Origin: Macrococcus lamae | GTDB taxonomy: Bacteria; Bacillota; Bacilli; Staphylococcales; Staphylococcaceae | Direction of reading: 5' to 3' | Length of the DNA stretch: 33,743 nt | Assembly (NCBI RefSeq): GCF_004359545.1 | Contig: NZ_SCWB01000018.1 | Span: 1 to 33,743 of the forward strand | Part shown: positions 7,358 to 15,826 of the stretch, in pieces | How the letters are laid out: the number at the start of each line of letters is the position of its first letter | How positions within the stretch are numbered: position 1 is the first letter of the stretch | Translations under genes and position numbers: made by a program | The notes under the pieces: generated by a model | Databases searched by the model: none | Told to the model about the DNA's origin: nothing | The model's input: the letters and a program-made list of their open reading frames with translations, nothing else

Positions 7358-7390
7358 AAGGCATGTCTGATTCGTCGGATGTGTCTTTTT
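7358..7390 (+). terminator. Terminator with UUCG tetraloop before sbcD
   Basis: Bases 7358-7370 pair with 7375-7387 (13 pairs, some G-U) closed by a TTCG loop; the T run 7386-7390 overlaps the stem's end. It closes the DUF1659-DUF2922 pair and ends four bases before the sbcD -10. Confidence 0.7.
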
Positions 7391-7393
7391 GTG

Positions 7394-7420
7394 TATAATT
7401 TAATCGAGGTGATAACTTTG
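7394..7420 (+). promoter_or_regulatory. sbcD -10 box, SD and TTG start in short-leader layout
   Basis: A perfect TATAAT (7394-7399), six bases, SD GAGGTGA (7406-7412), five bases, then TTG (7418-7420). Spacing and core sequences are identical to those before yneK. No good -35 is present at 16-18 bases, because that place is the terminator hairpin. Confidence 0.4.
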
Positions 7421-8539
7421 AAAGTCATGCACATTGGTGATTTACATATTGGCAGAACAATTAATCAGCATAGTTTGCTGGATGACCAGGAATATCTACT
7501 AAAAAAGTTAGTCAATAAAATTGATGAACTAAATATTGAGCTGCTGATTATTGCGGGAGATATTTATGACCGTTCTCTACCTTCAAAAGAATCAGTACTG
7601 CTCTTTGAAACATTTGTGAAGATGGTCAATATTGAACGAAAAATTCCTATACTTGCGGTCAGTGGCAACCATGATGGTGCTGAGAGATTAGGATATGGTA
7701 AATCTTGGTTTAAAACACATGATTTCTATATCAGTACTGAAATTGAAGATAGTTTTCAACCGATTACATATGAATCGGTAGACTTTTATCTTATTCCATA
7801 CATTGAACCGGTAGAAGCTCGCTTTTATTTTAATGACGATATGATTACAACACACGCTTCTGCTTACGAAGCTATTATCAGTAAAATTGAAGAGAAGATG
7901 GACCGGACGAAGTTCAATATTGTTGTCAGTCATTTATTCATTCAAGGTGGTAATGAAAGTGATTCTGAGCGACCTTTAACTTTAGGTGCTGTTGAACATG
8001 TACCTCAAAGTTTATTTAACATGTTTGATTATGTGGCATTAGGACATCTTCATCATCCATTTGCTATTCAGTCGGAAAATGTCAGCTACAGCGGCAGTCT
8101 GATGAAATATTCATTCTCTGAAGTGAATCAGCCGAAAGGTTTCAGAATGTTAGAGATTTATGGTGAAATAAAGAACAGTTTTATTCCACTTGCTCCACTG
8201 AGAGATATGGCAGTCATAGAAGGTTCATTTCAAGATGTTTACGATGAAGCGTACGCCTCATCTTTTCAGCATGATTATATGAGGATGGTTCTTACTGATA
8301 TGCGTCACATTAATGATCCTATGACAAAACTAAAGCAGCTCTATCCGAATTTACTGGAACTTCGACATGCAGATGATTTGAAAGCCGAGGAGACATCAGC
8401 TGTCACTATAGTTGAGCAGGGCGATATAGAAATTATGAACTTATTCTCAACTGAATTAACAGGAGAAATGCTATCAGCTGAACAGCTTAAAACTGTTGCG
8501 AGACTACATAAAGGAGATGAAGACATTGCGACCGATTAA
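7418..8539 (+). CDS. sbcD: Exonuclease SbcCD subunit D
   Basis: Mre11-type nuclease (373 residues) of the SbcCD complex, which cuts DNA hairpins and protein-blocked ends during repair. Metallophosphoesterase motifs are in order: GDLHIG (7-12), GDIYD (47-51), GNHD (83-86), VSHLF, and GHLHHP. The residues needed for two-metal catalysis are there. The start is TTG 7418, not an upstream ATG, because the SD GAGGTGA sits five bases before it and MKVMHIGDLH matches the family N-terminus. It overlaps sbcC by 14 bases, so the subunits are coupled. Confidence 0.93.
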   Translation: MKVMHIGDLHIGRTINQHSLLDDQEYLLKKLVNKIDELNIELLIIAGDIYDRSLPSKESVLLFETFVKMVNIERKIPILAVSGNHDGAERLGYGKSWFKTHDFYISTEIEDSFQPITYESVDFYLIPYIEPVEARFYFNDDMITTHASAYEAIISKIEEKMDRTKFNIVVSHLFIQGGNESDSERPLTLGAVEHVPQSLFNMFDYVALGHLHHPFAIQSENVSYSGSLMKYSFSEVNQPKGFRMLEIYGEIKNSFIPLAPLRDMAVIEGSFQDVYDEAYASSFQHDYMRMVLTDMRHINDPMTKLKQLYPNLLELRHADDLKAEETSAVTIVEQGDIEIMNLFSTELTGEMLSAEQLKTVARLHKGDEDIATD

Positions 8540-11441
8540 GCTTGAGCTTAAAAACTTCGGACCTTTTATCAGTGAAACCATTGACTTTAGACAGCTTGAA
8601 GATAACCAGCTCTTTCTGATCAGCGGGAGAACGGGTTCCGGAAAAACGATGCTGTTTGATGCGATGACTTATGCTTTATACGGAGAAGCATCAACTGCAG
8701 CAAGAGATGAAGGAGCGCTGCGCAGTCATTTCTCACAAGATAGCGAGCCGACTTATGTCTGTTTTCAGTTTGCTTTGGATAACCGAGTTTATGAGGTGAC
8801 GCGTTATCTTCCTTATATTAAGCCGGGAAATAAGACTAAAACATTGCCGAAGCTGGAAGTATTGGAGTTAATAGGAGCGGATCACAAGCTGATTGCTAAA
8901 AGCGTTAAAGACGGTAATCAGAAAATCAAGGAATTGATGAAAATCGATGCCAATCAGTTCAGACAAATACTCATTTTACCCCAGGGTGAGTTTAAGAAGT
9001 TTTTAATAGCTAACAGCAATGATAAGCAAAAAGTATTAAGAACTCTTTTCGATACTACTCGGTTTAAACATCTTGAATTACAGCTCATTGAGGAGACTAA
9101 AGAACTCCAGCAGCAGGTTCAGCATTCGGAACAGGAACAAGATGTACTGCTGAGCCAATTCAAGTCAGAGCGTGAACTGAACGGACCCGTTGCCAGTCAA
9201 ATAGAGGAACGTCGAAAAGAAATAGCTGATCAGCAACTAGCTGTTGAAACAATGGAACAGGAAGTGAAAGTTCATTACACAAAGATTCAGCAGGCAGAAG
9301 AAGAATTGAATGCTGCGAAATCATTAAATAATGCACTAGAAGAAGAGCAGTCTTTAACACTGAAACTGAAAGCACATCAGAAAGAGAATACTATTTTTCA
9401 GCAAAAAGAACATCAGTTAAAAGTAATGCGTGTAATGGAACAACTTTTTGAAGTGCAGCAGTCATTGGTTGAGCAGAAGAGAAAATTGGACCATGTAATG
9501 CAGGAAGCTTCCACCACAGAACAGTCTGTAAAAGAAATACAGCTTGAAGTGACGGAAATATCGAGGTCAATTAAAACTTTAAATGAAAAAAAACAATCTA
9601 TTGAGCAATTAAAACAGCTTCTCAAAGACAGACAGACCTTCTTTATCAATGAGCACGATTATCGTACGCTGGACATTGAGATTAGAAATGAAGAAAATCG
9701 GTACCAGGACTATCGCGATCAGTACGATATGCTGACATCAGAACTCAAACAACAGACGTATCATTATCATGAATTAACTGAAACTATGCGACAAAGAACA
9801 GAAAGTTTGCAGCATTATAAAGAACAGCAGACTTATCTTGCCGTTTTGCTGAAAGATGCTGAACAGAGTAACAAAGATTACGAAATGAAGCTTTCAGTCA
9901 AACGAGAGTTGGATGATATTACGAAACAACAGATAGAACTGTACAACTCTTATGACTGTCATGATTATGCCAGACAATTAATAAGTCAAAACTTAGGCAG
10001 CGGTGATTACTGTCCGATATGTCACCATTCTATAGAAGGTGACATCAAAATCGATCACTCGGTCGTTAATCTACATGAACAAGTGACTAAGTTAAAAGAA
10101 CGGCAGATCATCCTGGAAACTAAGCTTGAAATGTTGGATAAGACAGAAGCGGTGGAAGCATCAGATATATTGTTTCAGTACAAACAGCTCGAGCAGACAA
10201 TTTCAAAATCGACAGCGGAACAAGAAGTTATACAAAGCCAAATTGAAGAAGTAACCTTCCAACTGGATGACATCCAGAATAAACAGATGCAATGTCATAA
10301 TCAATTGACTGCAGTCAGCTTCCAACTAGAAGAGAGAAAGAGAAAAAAACAGCACTTTACTGAAGTGACGGGCTTTTCTGACTATGATGAATACTGGAAT
10401 GATTACAGCTCCTGTAGCAAAAAGGTAGCGGACTATGAACAGGCATTAGCTGAAAATCAGATGAAATTGAGCCGGTCAGAACAGCAGCTTGAGTATAACA
10501 CCCAGTTGTTAAGTCGTATAAACAATGAACGGGACGAGCGGAGAAACAACCTTCAGCAGACTCAGCTTAAATATAAGACCATAATGACTAAGCATCACTT
10601 GAAAGAAGAAGAGCTGCCCGAGACATTTGATGAAGCTATTATTCAGGAACTTGAAGACTGGCTGAATCATTACAGAGAGCAGGAGCAAGTGATGATGATA
10701 AAACTCGATGATTTAAAAATTTTAATCGGTGATAACCAATCAGTTGACCTTGAACCGCTTCAATATCAACACAAACAGTTGTCGACTGTATTTAAAGACC
10801 ACGAAGAAAAACTGATGAAAATTCGTTATCAGCTAGATCATAATAATCAATTGCTGGATCAATTAACGGTGGTACAGGAAGACTATAAAAAAATGGTAGG
10901 AAAGCATGAAGAGATTATGACTCTTGCTCAGTTATTTGGTGGTAAAAATAATCAGAAACTGACGCTCGAGAACTTTGTACTCACTTATTATTTAGAACAG
11001 ACGTTGAAGCTGTCTAATACAAGACTGAGTCAGATGACTAATTATCGTTATCAATTTCAGCGGAAAACACAAGTAGCTCAAGGATATAGTGGTCTAGAGA
11101 TCGAGGTATTTGACAATTATAGTAATAAAGTCCGTGATATATCAACACTGTCAGGGGGTGAGACATTCCTTGCTTCTCTATCACTTGCCCTTGGACTAAG
11201 TGATTACGTCACACAGCTTGCCGGAGGGATCAATCTAGACTCTGTATTCATAGATGAAGGATTTGGGACATTAGACAGTGAAACATTGGAGACCGCCATA
11301 GAATCATTAGTAGAACTTGAGAGAAGCGGTAAAATGGTTGGCCTGATTTCTCATGTGGCGGAATTAAAGAATAGAATTCCTGCTATATTGAATGTTGAAA
11401 GCAGCGGTTATATTAGTAAAGTAAAATTTATCATTAAGTAA
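8526..11441 (+). CDS. sbcC: Exonuclease SbcCD subunit C, SMC-like ATPase
   Basis: Rad50-like partner of SbcD, 971 residues, the usual size. It has an N-terminal ATPase half with Walker A GRTGSGKT (34-41), a long coiled coil rich in Gln, Glu and Lys, the zinc hook CPIC (496-499) near the middle, the second coil, then the ABC signature LSGGE (875-879) and Walker B FIDEG (908-912). I choose TTG 8526 (MRPIKLELKNFGPF): AAGGAG (8511-8516) is nine bases before it, whereas ATG 8517 abuts the SD. It begins inside sbcD in another frame. No clear terminator follows, only a 10-bp hairpin without a T run. Confidence 0.94.
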   Translation: MRPIKLELKNFGPFISETIDFRQLEDNQLFLISGRTGSGKTMLFDAMTYALYGEASTAARDEGALRSHFSQDSEPTYVCFQFALDNRVYEVTRYLPYIKPGNKTKTLPKLEVLELIGADHKLIAKSVKDGNQKIKELMKIDANQFRQILILPQGEFKKFLIANSNDKQKVLRTLFDTTRFKHLELQLIEETKELQQQVQHSEQEQDVLLSQFKSERELNGPVASQIEERRKEIADQQLAVETMEQEVKVHYTKIQQAEEELNAAKSLNNALEEEQSLTLKLKAHQKENTIFQQKEHQLKVMRVMEQLFEVQQSLVEQKRKLDHVMQEASTTEQSVKEIQLEVTEISRSIKTLNEKKQSIEQLKQLLKDRQTFFINEHDYRTLDIEIRNEENRYQDYRDQYDMLTSELKQQTYHYHELTETMRQRTESLQHYKEQQTYLAVLLKDAEQSNKDYEMKLSVKRELDDITKQQIELYNSYDCHDYARQLISQNLGSGDYCPICHHSIEGDIKIDHSVVNLHEQVTKLKERQIILETKLEMLDKTEAVEASDILFQYKQLEQTISKSTAEQEVIQSQIEEVTFQLDDIQNKQMQCHNQLTAVSFQLEERKRKKQHFTEVTGFSDYDEYWNDYSSCSKKVADYEQALAENQMKLSRSEQQLEYNTQLLSRINNERDERRNNLQQTQLKYKTIMTKHHLKEEELPETFDEAIIQELEDWLNHYREQEQVMMIKLDDLKILIGDNQSVDLEPLQYQHKQLSTVFKDHEEKLMKIRYQLDHNNQLLDQLTVVQEDYKKMVGKHEEIMTLAQLFGGKNNQKLTLENFVLTYYLEQTLKLSNTRLSQMTNYRYQFQRKTQVAQGYSGLEIEVFDNYSNKVRDISTLSGGETFLASLSLALGLSDYVTQLAGGINLDSVFIDEGFGTLDSETLETAIESLVELERSGKMVGLISHVAELKNRIPAILNVESSGYISKVKFIIK

Positions 11442-11463
11442 ATGTAATAGATTAGTCAAATAT

Positions 11464-11526
11464 TTATGATAAAGCTTGTTTATCATAACCTGTTGATTTG
11501 ATATATTTAAATCATAAACAGGAGGA
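11464..11526 (+). promoter_or_regulatory. Two consecutive hairpins before the SCO1 gene; the second holds part of the SD
   Basis: A perfect 10-bp stem (11464-11473 with 11479-11488) without T run is followed by a second, broken stem: CCTGTT (11489-11494) with AACAGG (11517-11522) and GATTT (11495-11499) with AAATC (11509-11513). The 3' arm includes the first bases of the SD AGGAGG (11520-11525). It could modulate translation, or be chance in AT-rich DNA. Confidence 0.3.
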
Positions 11527-11530
11527 AACT

Positions 11531-12142
11531 ATGAAAAAATATATCGTTTTTACCTTATTGATGTTATTGCTTACTGCATGCGGTCGCTCATCTATAGAGC
11601 CGACAAGCAGTTATGGGAATACTGTTGGACAGTTCGAGGCTATGGACGAAGAGGGGCAGCCATTTAGTAATAAAGATATGGCGGGAAAAGTCTGGATTGC
11701 TGATTTTATGTTTACCAACTGCAAAACAGTCTGTCAGCCCATGACTTATAATATGAGTACAGTTGTTGACGAGCTTGAAAAGCAGAATATAAAAAATTAC
11801 GGTATAGTCAGTTTCAGTGTTGACCCAAAGCGAGATAAACCTGAAGTGATGAAAGCCTATGTCAAAAAATATGGCTCTGACACATCGCATTGGAAGTTAC
11901 TTACAAATTATGACGAAAAATTTATCAGACAGTTTGCTGAGGAAAGTTTTAAGACCATCGTTGTCCCACCGACTAAAAACAATGACCAGGCCACACATGG
12001 CACATCTTTCTATTTGATTGATCAGAATGGAACAGTGATAAAAGATTATATTGGTAAAGATACAGGGGATCAGAAATTTCCTAAAGATGAAATTGTTAAA
12101 GATGTAAAGACGATGATTGAAAAAGGACCGTATAAAAAATAA
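11531..12142 (+). CDS. SCO1/SenC family copper-binding lipoprotein
   Basis: Membrane-anchored thioredoxin-fold protein (203 residues) that helps load copper into the Cu-A site of cytochrome c oxidase. A lipobox LTAC (14-17, Cys17) gives the anchor. The copper ligands typical of Sco proteins are present: CKTVC (Cys64, Cys68) after VWIADFMFTN, and His156 in THGTSFYLID. ATG 11531 has SD AGGAGG; an upstream ATG would destroy the signal peptide. Bacillus keeps its Sco gene (ypmQ) elsewhere. Together with ccdA-ccdC 5 kb away it implies a cytochrome c/Cu-A respiratory branch. Confidence 0.92.
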   Translation: MKKYIVFTLLMLLLTACGRSSIEPTSSYGNTVGQFEAMDEEGQPFSNKDMAGKVWIADFMFTNCKTVCQPMTYNMSTVVDELEKQNIKNYGIVSFSVDPKRDKPEVMKAYVKKYGSDTSHWKLLTNYDEKFIRQFAEESFKTIVVPPTKNNDQATHGTSFYLIDQNGTVIKDYIGKDTGDQKFPKDEIVKDVKTMIEKGPYKK

Positions 12143-12190
12143 GTCAAAAAAACATCCTATCAGAAATGACAGGATGTTTTTTGACTTATT
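12139..12190. terminator. Bidirectional terminator between the SCO1 gene and mscL
   Basis: A stem of about 19 bp (12139-12158 with 12171-12190) has a CATCCT/AGGATG core and flanking A and T runs inside the stem. It serves both convergent genes. Confidence 0.85.
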
Positions 12191-12554
12191 AAATGTTTTT
12201 GTTACGTAATAAATCACGGATTTCAGTTAATAATGCTGTGTTTTCTTCAACAGTTTCTTCTTTAGGTTGAGCTTTAGTTAATTTATTGATCAACTTAACG
12301 AATAAGAAAATAGCTGCTGCAACGATTAAGAAGTCGATGATTGACTGAATGAAGACACCATATTTAACACCTTTATAAGCCCATTGAGAAGCAAAATCTG
12401 TATTGCCGAATATTAACGCGATAAGCGGCATGATGATGCTTTCTACCAAAGCTGTTACGATTTTACTGAACGCGGCACCGATAACAACTGCGACTGCTAG
12501 TTCAAGAACGTTACCTTTCATAGCGAAATCTTTAAATTCTTGCCATAATGACAT
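12189..12554 (-). CDS. mscL: Large-conductance mechanosensitive channel MscL
   Basis: Pentameric membrane channel that opens on severe turgor to release solutes during osmotic down-shock. The 121-residue length is typical. An amphipathic N-terminal helix ([15 protein letters not shown]) precedes TM1 with the pore-lining [18 protein letters not shown]; a short extracellular loop follows, then TM2 (about 69-90) and a C-terminal bundle helix ending [23 protein letters not shown] precedes the ATG. It lies next to a BCCT uptake carrier, an efflux/uptake pair for osmotic control. Confidence 0.96.
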   Translation of the reverse strand: MSLWQEFKDFAMKGNVLELAVAVVIGAAFSKIVTALVESIIMPLIALIFGNTDFASQWAYKGVKYGVFIQSIIDFLIVAAAIFLFVKLINKLTKAQPKEETVEENTALLTEIRDLLRNKNI

Positions 12555-12672
12555 GTATAGTCACCTCCTGATAAACTTAGCTTACAATAAATTCAGCCGT
12601 TAGAAAAGGTTTTTTTGAACATTTTTCACTTTTTTTAAGAAAATTCATAATGAAATGATAAATAGGGTGCGT

Positions 12673-12701
12673 TTGATAATGACTTTGATCTACGTTATAG
12701 T
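12673..12701 (+). promoter_or_regulatory. Candidate promoter of the BCCT gene
   Basis: TTGATA (12673-12678), 17 bases, TATAGT (12696-12701), each one mismatch from consensus. The leader would be about 30 bases. Confidence 0.4.
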
Positions 12702-12737
12702 TATAAGTGTTTTTAAAAAATTTGAAAGGAGTATTTG

Positions 12738-14279
12738 ATGAATAATCAAAAGAAAGTTACGAATGTATTTTATATCTCGCTTGTCCTTGTGCTGCTGACG
12801 GTATTTGCCGGAGCCGTATTTCCTAAAGGATTTGAGGATCTTACCGGGAATATTAATTCGTTCATTACTGAAAAGTTTGGCTGGTATTATGTGATTTTAT
12901 CAACTGTTATGGTGGCATTCTGTCTATTCTTAATTTTAAGTCCTATCGGTAAGCTGAAACTTGGTAAGCCCTCTGACAAGCCGGAATTCAGCACATTATC
13001 GTGGTTCGCCATGCTGTTTAGTGCAGGAATGGGTATCGGACTTGTATTCTGGGGAGCCGCAGAGCCATTGAGTCATTACATATCGCCGCCTACAGCACAA
13101 CCTGAAACAGATCAGTCCTTCAAAGAAGCGATGCGTTCTACATTCTTTCACTGGGGTTTCCATGCCTGGGCAATATATGGTGTAGTAGCACTTGCACTTG
13201 CCTATTTTCAGTTCAGAAAAGGTGAACCTGGACTGTTGTCGCGAACGTTAAGACCCATATTTGGTAATAAAGTTGAAGGCTGGTTCGGAACTATCATTGA
13301 TGTACTTGCAGTATTTGCAACAGTTGTAGGGGTTGCAGTATCTCTCGGGATGGGTGCTCAGCAGATCAATGGTGGATTGCATTATCTTTTCAATGTACCA
13401 AATACATTCTTGGTTAAAGTGATTATAGTAATAATAGTTACCATATTGTTCTTGATTAGCGCATGGAGCGGATTATCGAAAGGAATCCAGATTTTAAGCA
13501 ACGCTAATATTGTGATTGCTGCATTATTACTGTTCAGTGTCTTATTATTAGGACCAACAGTTCTTATTATGAATATGTTTTCTACTTCAATTGGAAATTT
13601 ACTGCAGAATTTCCTTTACCTTAGCTTTGATGTATCGCCATTAAATGATCAGAAAAAGGACTGGATGGCTTCATGGACTTTATACTACTGGGGCTGGTGG
13701 ATGAGCTGGAGTCCGTTCGTCGGTATTTTCATCGCCCGTGTTTCAAAAGGACGTACTATTCGTGAATTTCTGATTGGTGTTCTGATTGTTCCAGCGGTTC
13801 TCAGCTTCTTCTGGTTCAGCGTCTTTGGAACAACAGCGATTGAAACATTCAAAAAAGTACCTGGTATAGGTGAATTGGCTGTCGAACTTCAGCTGTTTGC
13901 AGTATTCAAGGAAATGCCGATAGGTTTCGGACTGTCATTAATTGCACTTGCATTAATAGCGACATTCTTTATTACATCTGCTGACTCTGCTACTTTCGTG
14001 CTTGGCATGCAGTCGACTCACGGCTCGTTGAACCCTTCCAACTCTATTAAAGTCATCTGGGGTCTTGCTCAGTCGTTGATCGCACTTGTCCTAATTTATG
14101 CAGGTGGATTAAATGCATTGCAGAGCGCAGCGATTATTGTCGCTTTCCCTTTCTCGTTCGTTCTTATTATGATGATGATTTCATTGTATAAAGACGGCAA
14201 TAAGGAACGGATGAGGCTCGGTTTAACATTAAAGCCGGACAAGCGTTTCAGAAAAAATACTGAATCTCAGAAAAAGTAA
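12738..14279 (+). CDS. opuD: BCCT family compatible-solute transporter, OpuD-like
   Basis: Twelve-helix secondary carrier (513 residues) of the betaine/carnitine/choline family; in Bacillus OpuD imports glycine betaine with Na+ for osmoprotection. Family signatures are visible: FSAGMGIGLVFWGAAEPLSHY in the N-terminal third, SLGMGAQQINGG in the middle, and the classical GWWMSWSPFVGIFIARVSKG. A short basic tail follows the last helix. I start at ATG 12738 (SD GAAAGGAG); the adjacent TTG at 12735 is also possible. The substrate (betaine, choline, carnitine) is inferred from the backbone position where Staphylococcus has opuD2. Confidence 0.9.
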   Translation: MNNQKKVTNVFYISLVLVLLTVFAGAVFPKGFEDLTGNINSFITEKFGWYYVILSTVMVAFCLFLILSPIGKLKLGKPSDKPEFSTLSWFAMLFSAGMGIGLVFWGAAEPLSHYISPPTAQPETDQSFKEAMRSTFFHWGFHAWAIYGVVALALAYFQFRKGEPGLLSRTLRPIFGNKVEGWFGTIIDVLAVFATVVGVAVSLGMGAQQINGGLHYLFNVPNTFLVKVIIVIIVTILFLISAWSGLSKGIQILSNANIVIAALLLFSVLLLGPTVLIMNMFSTSIGNLLQNFLYLSFDVSPLNDQKKDWMASWTLYYWGWWMSWSPFVGIFIARVSKGRTIREFLIGVLIVPAVLSFFWFSVFGTTAIETFKKVPGIGELAVELQLFAVFKEMPIGFGLSLIALALIATFFITSADSATFVLGMQSTHGSLNPSNSIKVIWGLAQSLIALVLIYAGGLNALQSAAIIVAFPFSFVLIMMMISLYKDGNKERMRLGLTLKPDKRFRKNTESQKK

Positions 14280-14282
14280 TGT

Positions 14283-14317
14283 AAAAGCTGTAGTTCTGTA
14301 AAGGACTGCGGCTTTTT
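14283..14317 (+). terminator. Terminator of the BCCT gene
   Basis: A 15-bp stem with G-U pairs (14283-14297 with 14302-14316), loop GTAA, ends in a T run (14313-14317). Confidence 0.85.
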
Positions 14318-14361
14318 ATATTGCTTTTTTAAATGTTTGGTGAAACAATATATTAGATTAG

Positions 14362-15693
14362 ATGGGAGGAGTCACAATAAAAAGAAGAAAATCAAATCCA
14401 TATCTTGTTATTTTGTCTTCATTCCTAGGATTTTTAATAATGGGATCTGTACTGCTATATTCACCGCCTTCTCAATTAAAACCCACATCTTTTATTGACT
14501 GTTTATTTATTGCCACAAGTGCATTCACAGTCACCGGTCTTTCTCCAGTAGATATTACGGAGCATTTCAACTATTTTGGATTGACGATCCTGCTGATTCT
14601 TGTACAGGCTGGAGGGCTTGGATTAGTAACGCTTGCTATGGTTGTCTTTATTATGATTGGCAAGAAAGTGGGACTTAAAAACCGCTTTTTAATATCTGAA
14701 GCATTGAATCAAGGGAGCATCGGAGGTGTACTGAGACTTGTCAGATTTTTATTTTTCGTCAGTCTTGCTATTGAGTTGTTAGGAACGACCTTTCTTGCTA
14801 TGGAATGGATTCCACGGTTTGGTATCATTAATGGCTTATATCGAAGTTTCTTTACTGCTGTAAGTGCATTTAATAACGCGGGATTTGCTTTGGATAGTAA
14901 CAATTTAATAAATTATCAGTCAAATCCTGTCATCAATTTTGTAATTACAACTCTAATTATTGTAGGAGGACTCGGATTTACTGTTCTTATTGACTGCTAT
15001 AAGAAAAATTCATTTCAAAAGTTGCGAGTTCATACAAAGATCATGCTTGTCGGTACGCTGCTAATTAATATTAGCGCGACCATGGTCATCTATCTCCTTG
15101 AGATGAATAACTATAAGACTCTTGGTGGGCACATATGGTATGAGAAGTTACAGATGGCTTATTTTCAGGCAATTACGACTAGAACTGCTGGTTTTAACAC
15201 AATCGATATTAGTGATATGAATACTGATTCTATACTTGTTATGATGCTGCTGATGTTTATAGGAGGAGGCTCAACTTCTACGGCCGGTGGTATTAAGCTG
15301 ACAACAGCAGCTGTTATTTTATTTGGGACATTAAGTTTTATTAAACAGCATGAGCAGATTAATATTTACAAGCGTGCTATAGACTTTAAATTTTTACTGC
15401 GCAGTTTCGCTATTGTCGTTCTAAGTTCAGCAATGATTTTTTCAGTCACATTTCTACTTGTGCTGCTAGAACCTAACTTACCTTTTTTACAACTTTTTTT
15501 TGAAGTGGTTTCGGCCTTTGGCACTGTCGGATTGACGATGGGAATAACAGATGACTTGTCAGCGATTGGTAAACTGCTGATAATAATAATGATGATAATA
15601 GGTAAAATAGGAGTGCTTACTATTGTCTTCACATTCTCAAGACCGAAAAAGCAAGCTTATCACTTTCCTAAAGAGGATATATTAACTGGTTAA
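14362..15693 (+). CDS. K+ uptake channel subunit, TrkH/KtrB type
   Basis: Membrane subunit of a Ktr/Trk potassium uptake system (up to 443 residues) with four degenerate pore repeats. The filter segments are all present: AFTVTGLSP, AFNNAGF, TTRTAGF and AFGTVGLT. The regulatory RCK partner (KtrA/KtrC) is not in the window, so it must be encoded elsewhere. The start is unclear: the only ATG (14362) overlaps the SD GGGAGGAG (14364-14371), while the codon at normal SD distance is ATA 14377, a rare start. No ATG, GTG or TTG lies between. It neighbours the BCCT and MscL genes. Confidence 0.88.
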   Translation: MGGVTIKRRKSNPYLVILSSFLGFLIMGSVLLYSPPSQLKPTSFIDCLFIATSAFTVTGLSPVDITEHFNYFGLTILLILVQAGGLGLVTLAMVVFIMIGKKVGLKNRFLISEALNQGSIGGVLRLVRFLFFVSLAIELLGTTFLAMEWIPRFGIINGLYRSFFTAVSAFNNAGFALDSNNLINYQSNPVINFVITTLIIVGGLGFTVLIDCYKKNSFQKLRVHTKIMLVGTLLINISATMVIYLLEMNNYKTLGGHIWYEKLQMAYFQAITTRTAGFNTIDISDMNTDSILVMMLLMFIGGGSTSTAGGIKLTTAAVILFGTLSFIKQHEQINIYKRAIDFKFLLRSFAIVVLSSAMIFSVTFLLVLLEPNLPFLQLFFEVVSAFGTVGLTMGITDDLSAIGKLLIIIMMIIGKIGVLTIVFTFSRPKKQAYHFPKEDILTG

Positions 15694-15712
15694 AGATACA
15701 GTTCAGTTATTC

Positions 15713-15727
15713 ATAAGTAAAACTTAT
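15713..15727. promoter_or_regulatory. CcpC/CcpE-type dyad before aconitase
   Basis: ATAA-N7-TTAT is present exactly, inside the larger dyad ATAAGT-AAA-ACTTAT. This is the box bound by CcpC at Bacillus citB; Staphylococcus has the related CcpE. Its centre lies about 76 bases upstream of the predicted transcription start, close to the Bacillus arrangement. CcpC/CcpE senses citrate. Confidence 0.42.
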
Positions 15728-15760
15728 AATGAAGTATTTGTTATTTGAATTTTGATAACA

Positions 15761-15789
15761 TTTACTTCTTATTCTTTATTGATTAAAAT
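15761..15789 (+). promoter_or_regulatory. Candidate acnA promoter
   Basis: TTTACT (15761-15766), 17 bases, TAAAAT (15784-15789). It predicts a leader of about 30 bases ending in SD AGGGGGA before ATG 15827. Confidence 0.4.
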
Positions 15790-15826
15790 AGAGATGTAAA
15801 GGATTAATTATATAGGGGGAACTAGT

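Noticed and set aside
14349-14354. TATATT as a firm K+ channel gene promoter
   Set aside because: No acceptable -35 lies 16-18 bases upstream, so it is mentioned only as an alternative for leaderless starting.
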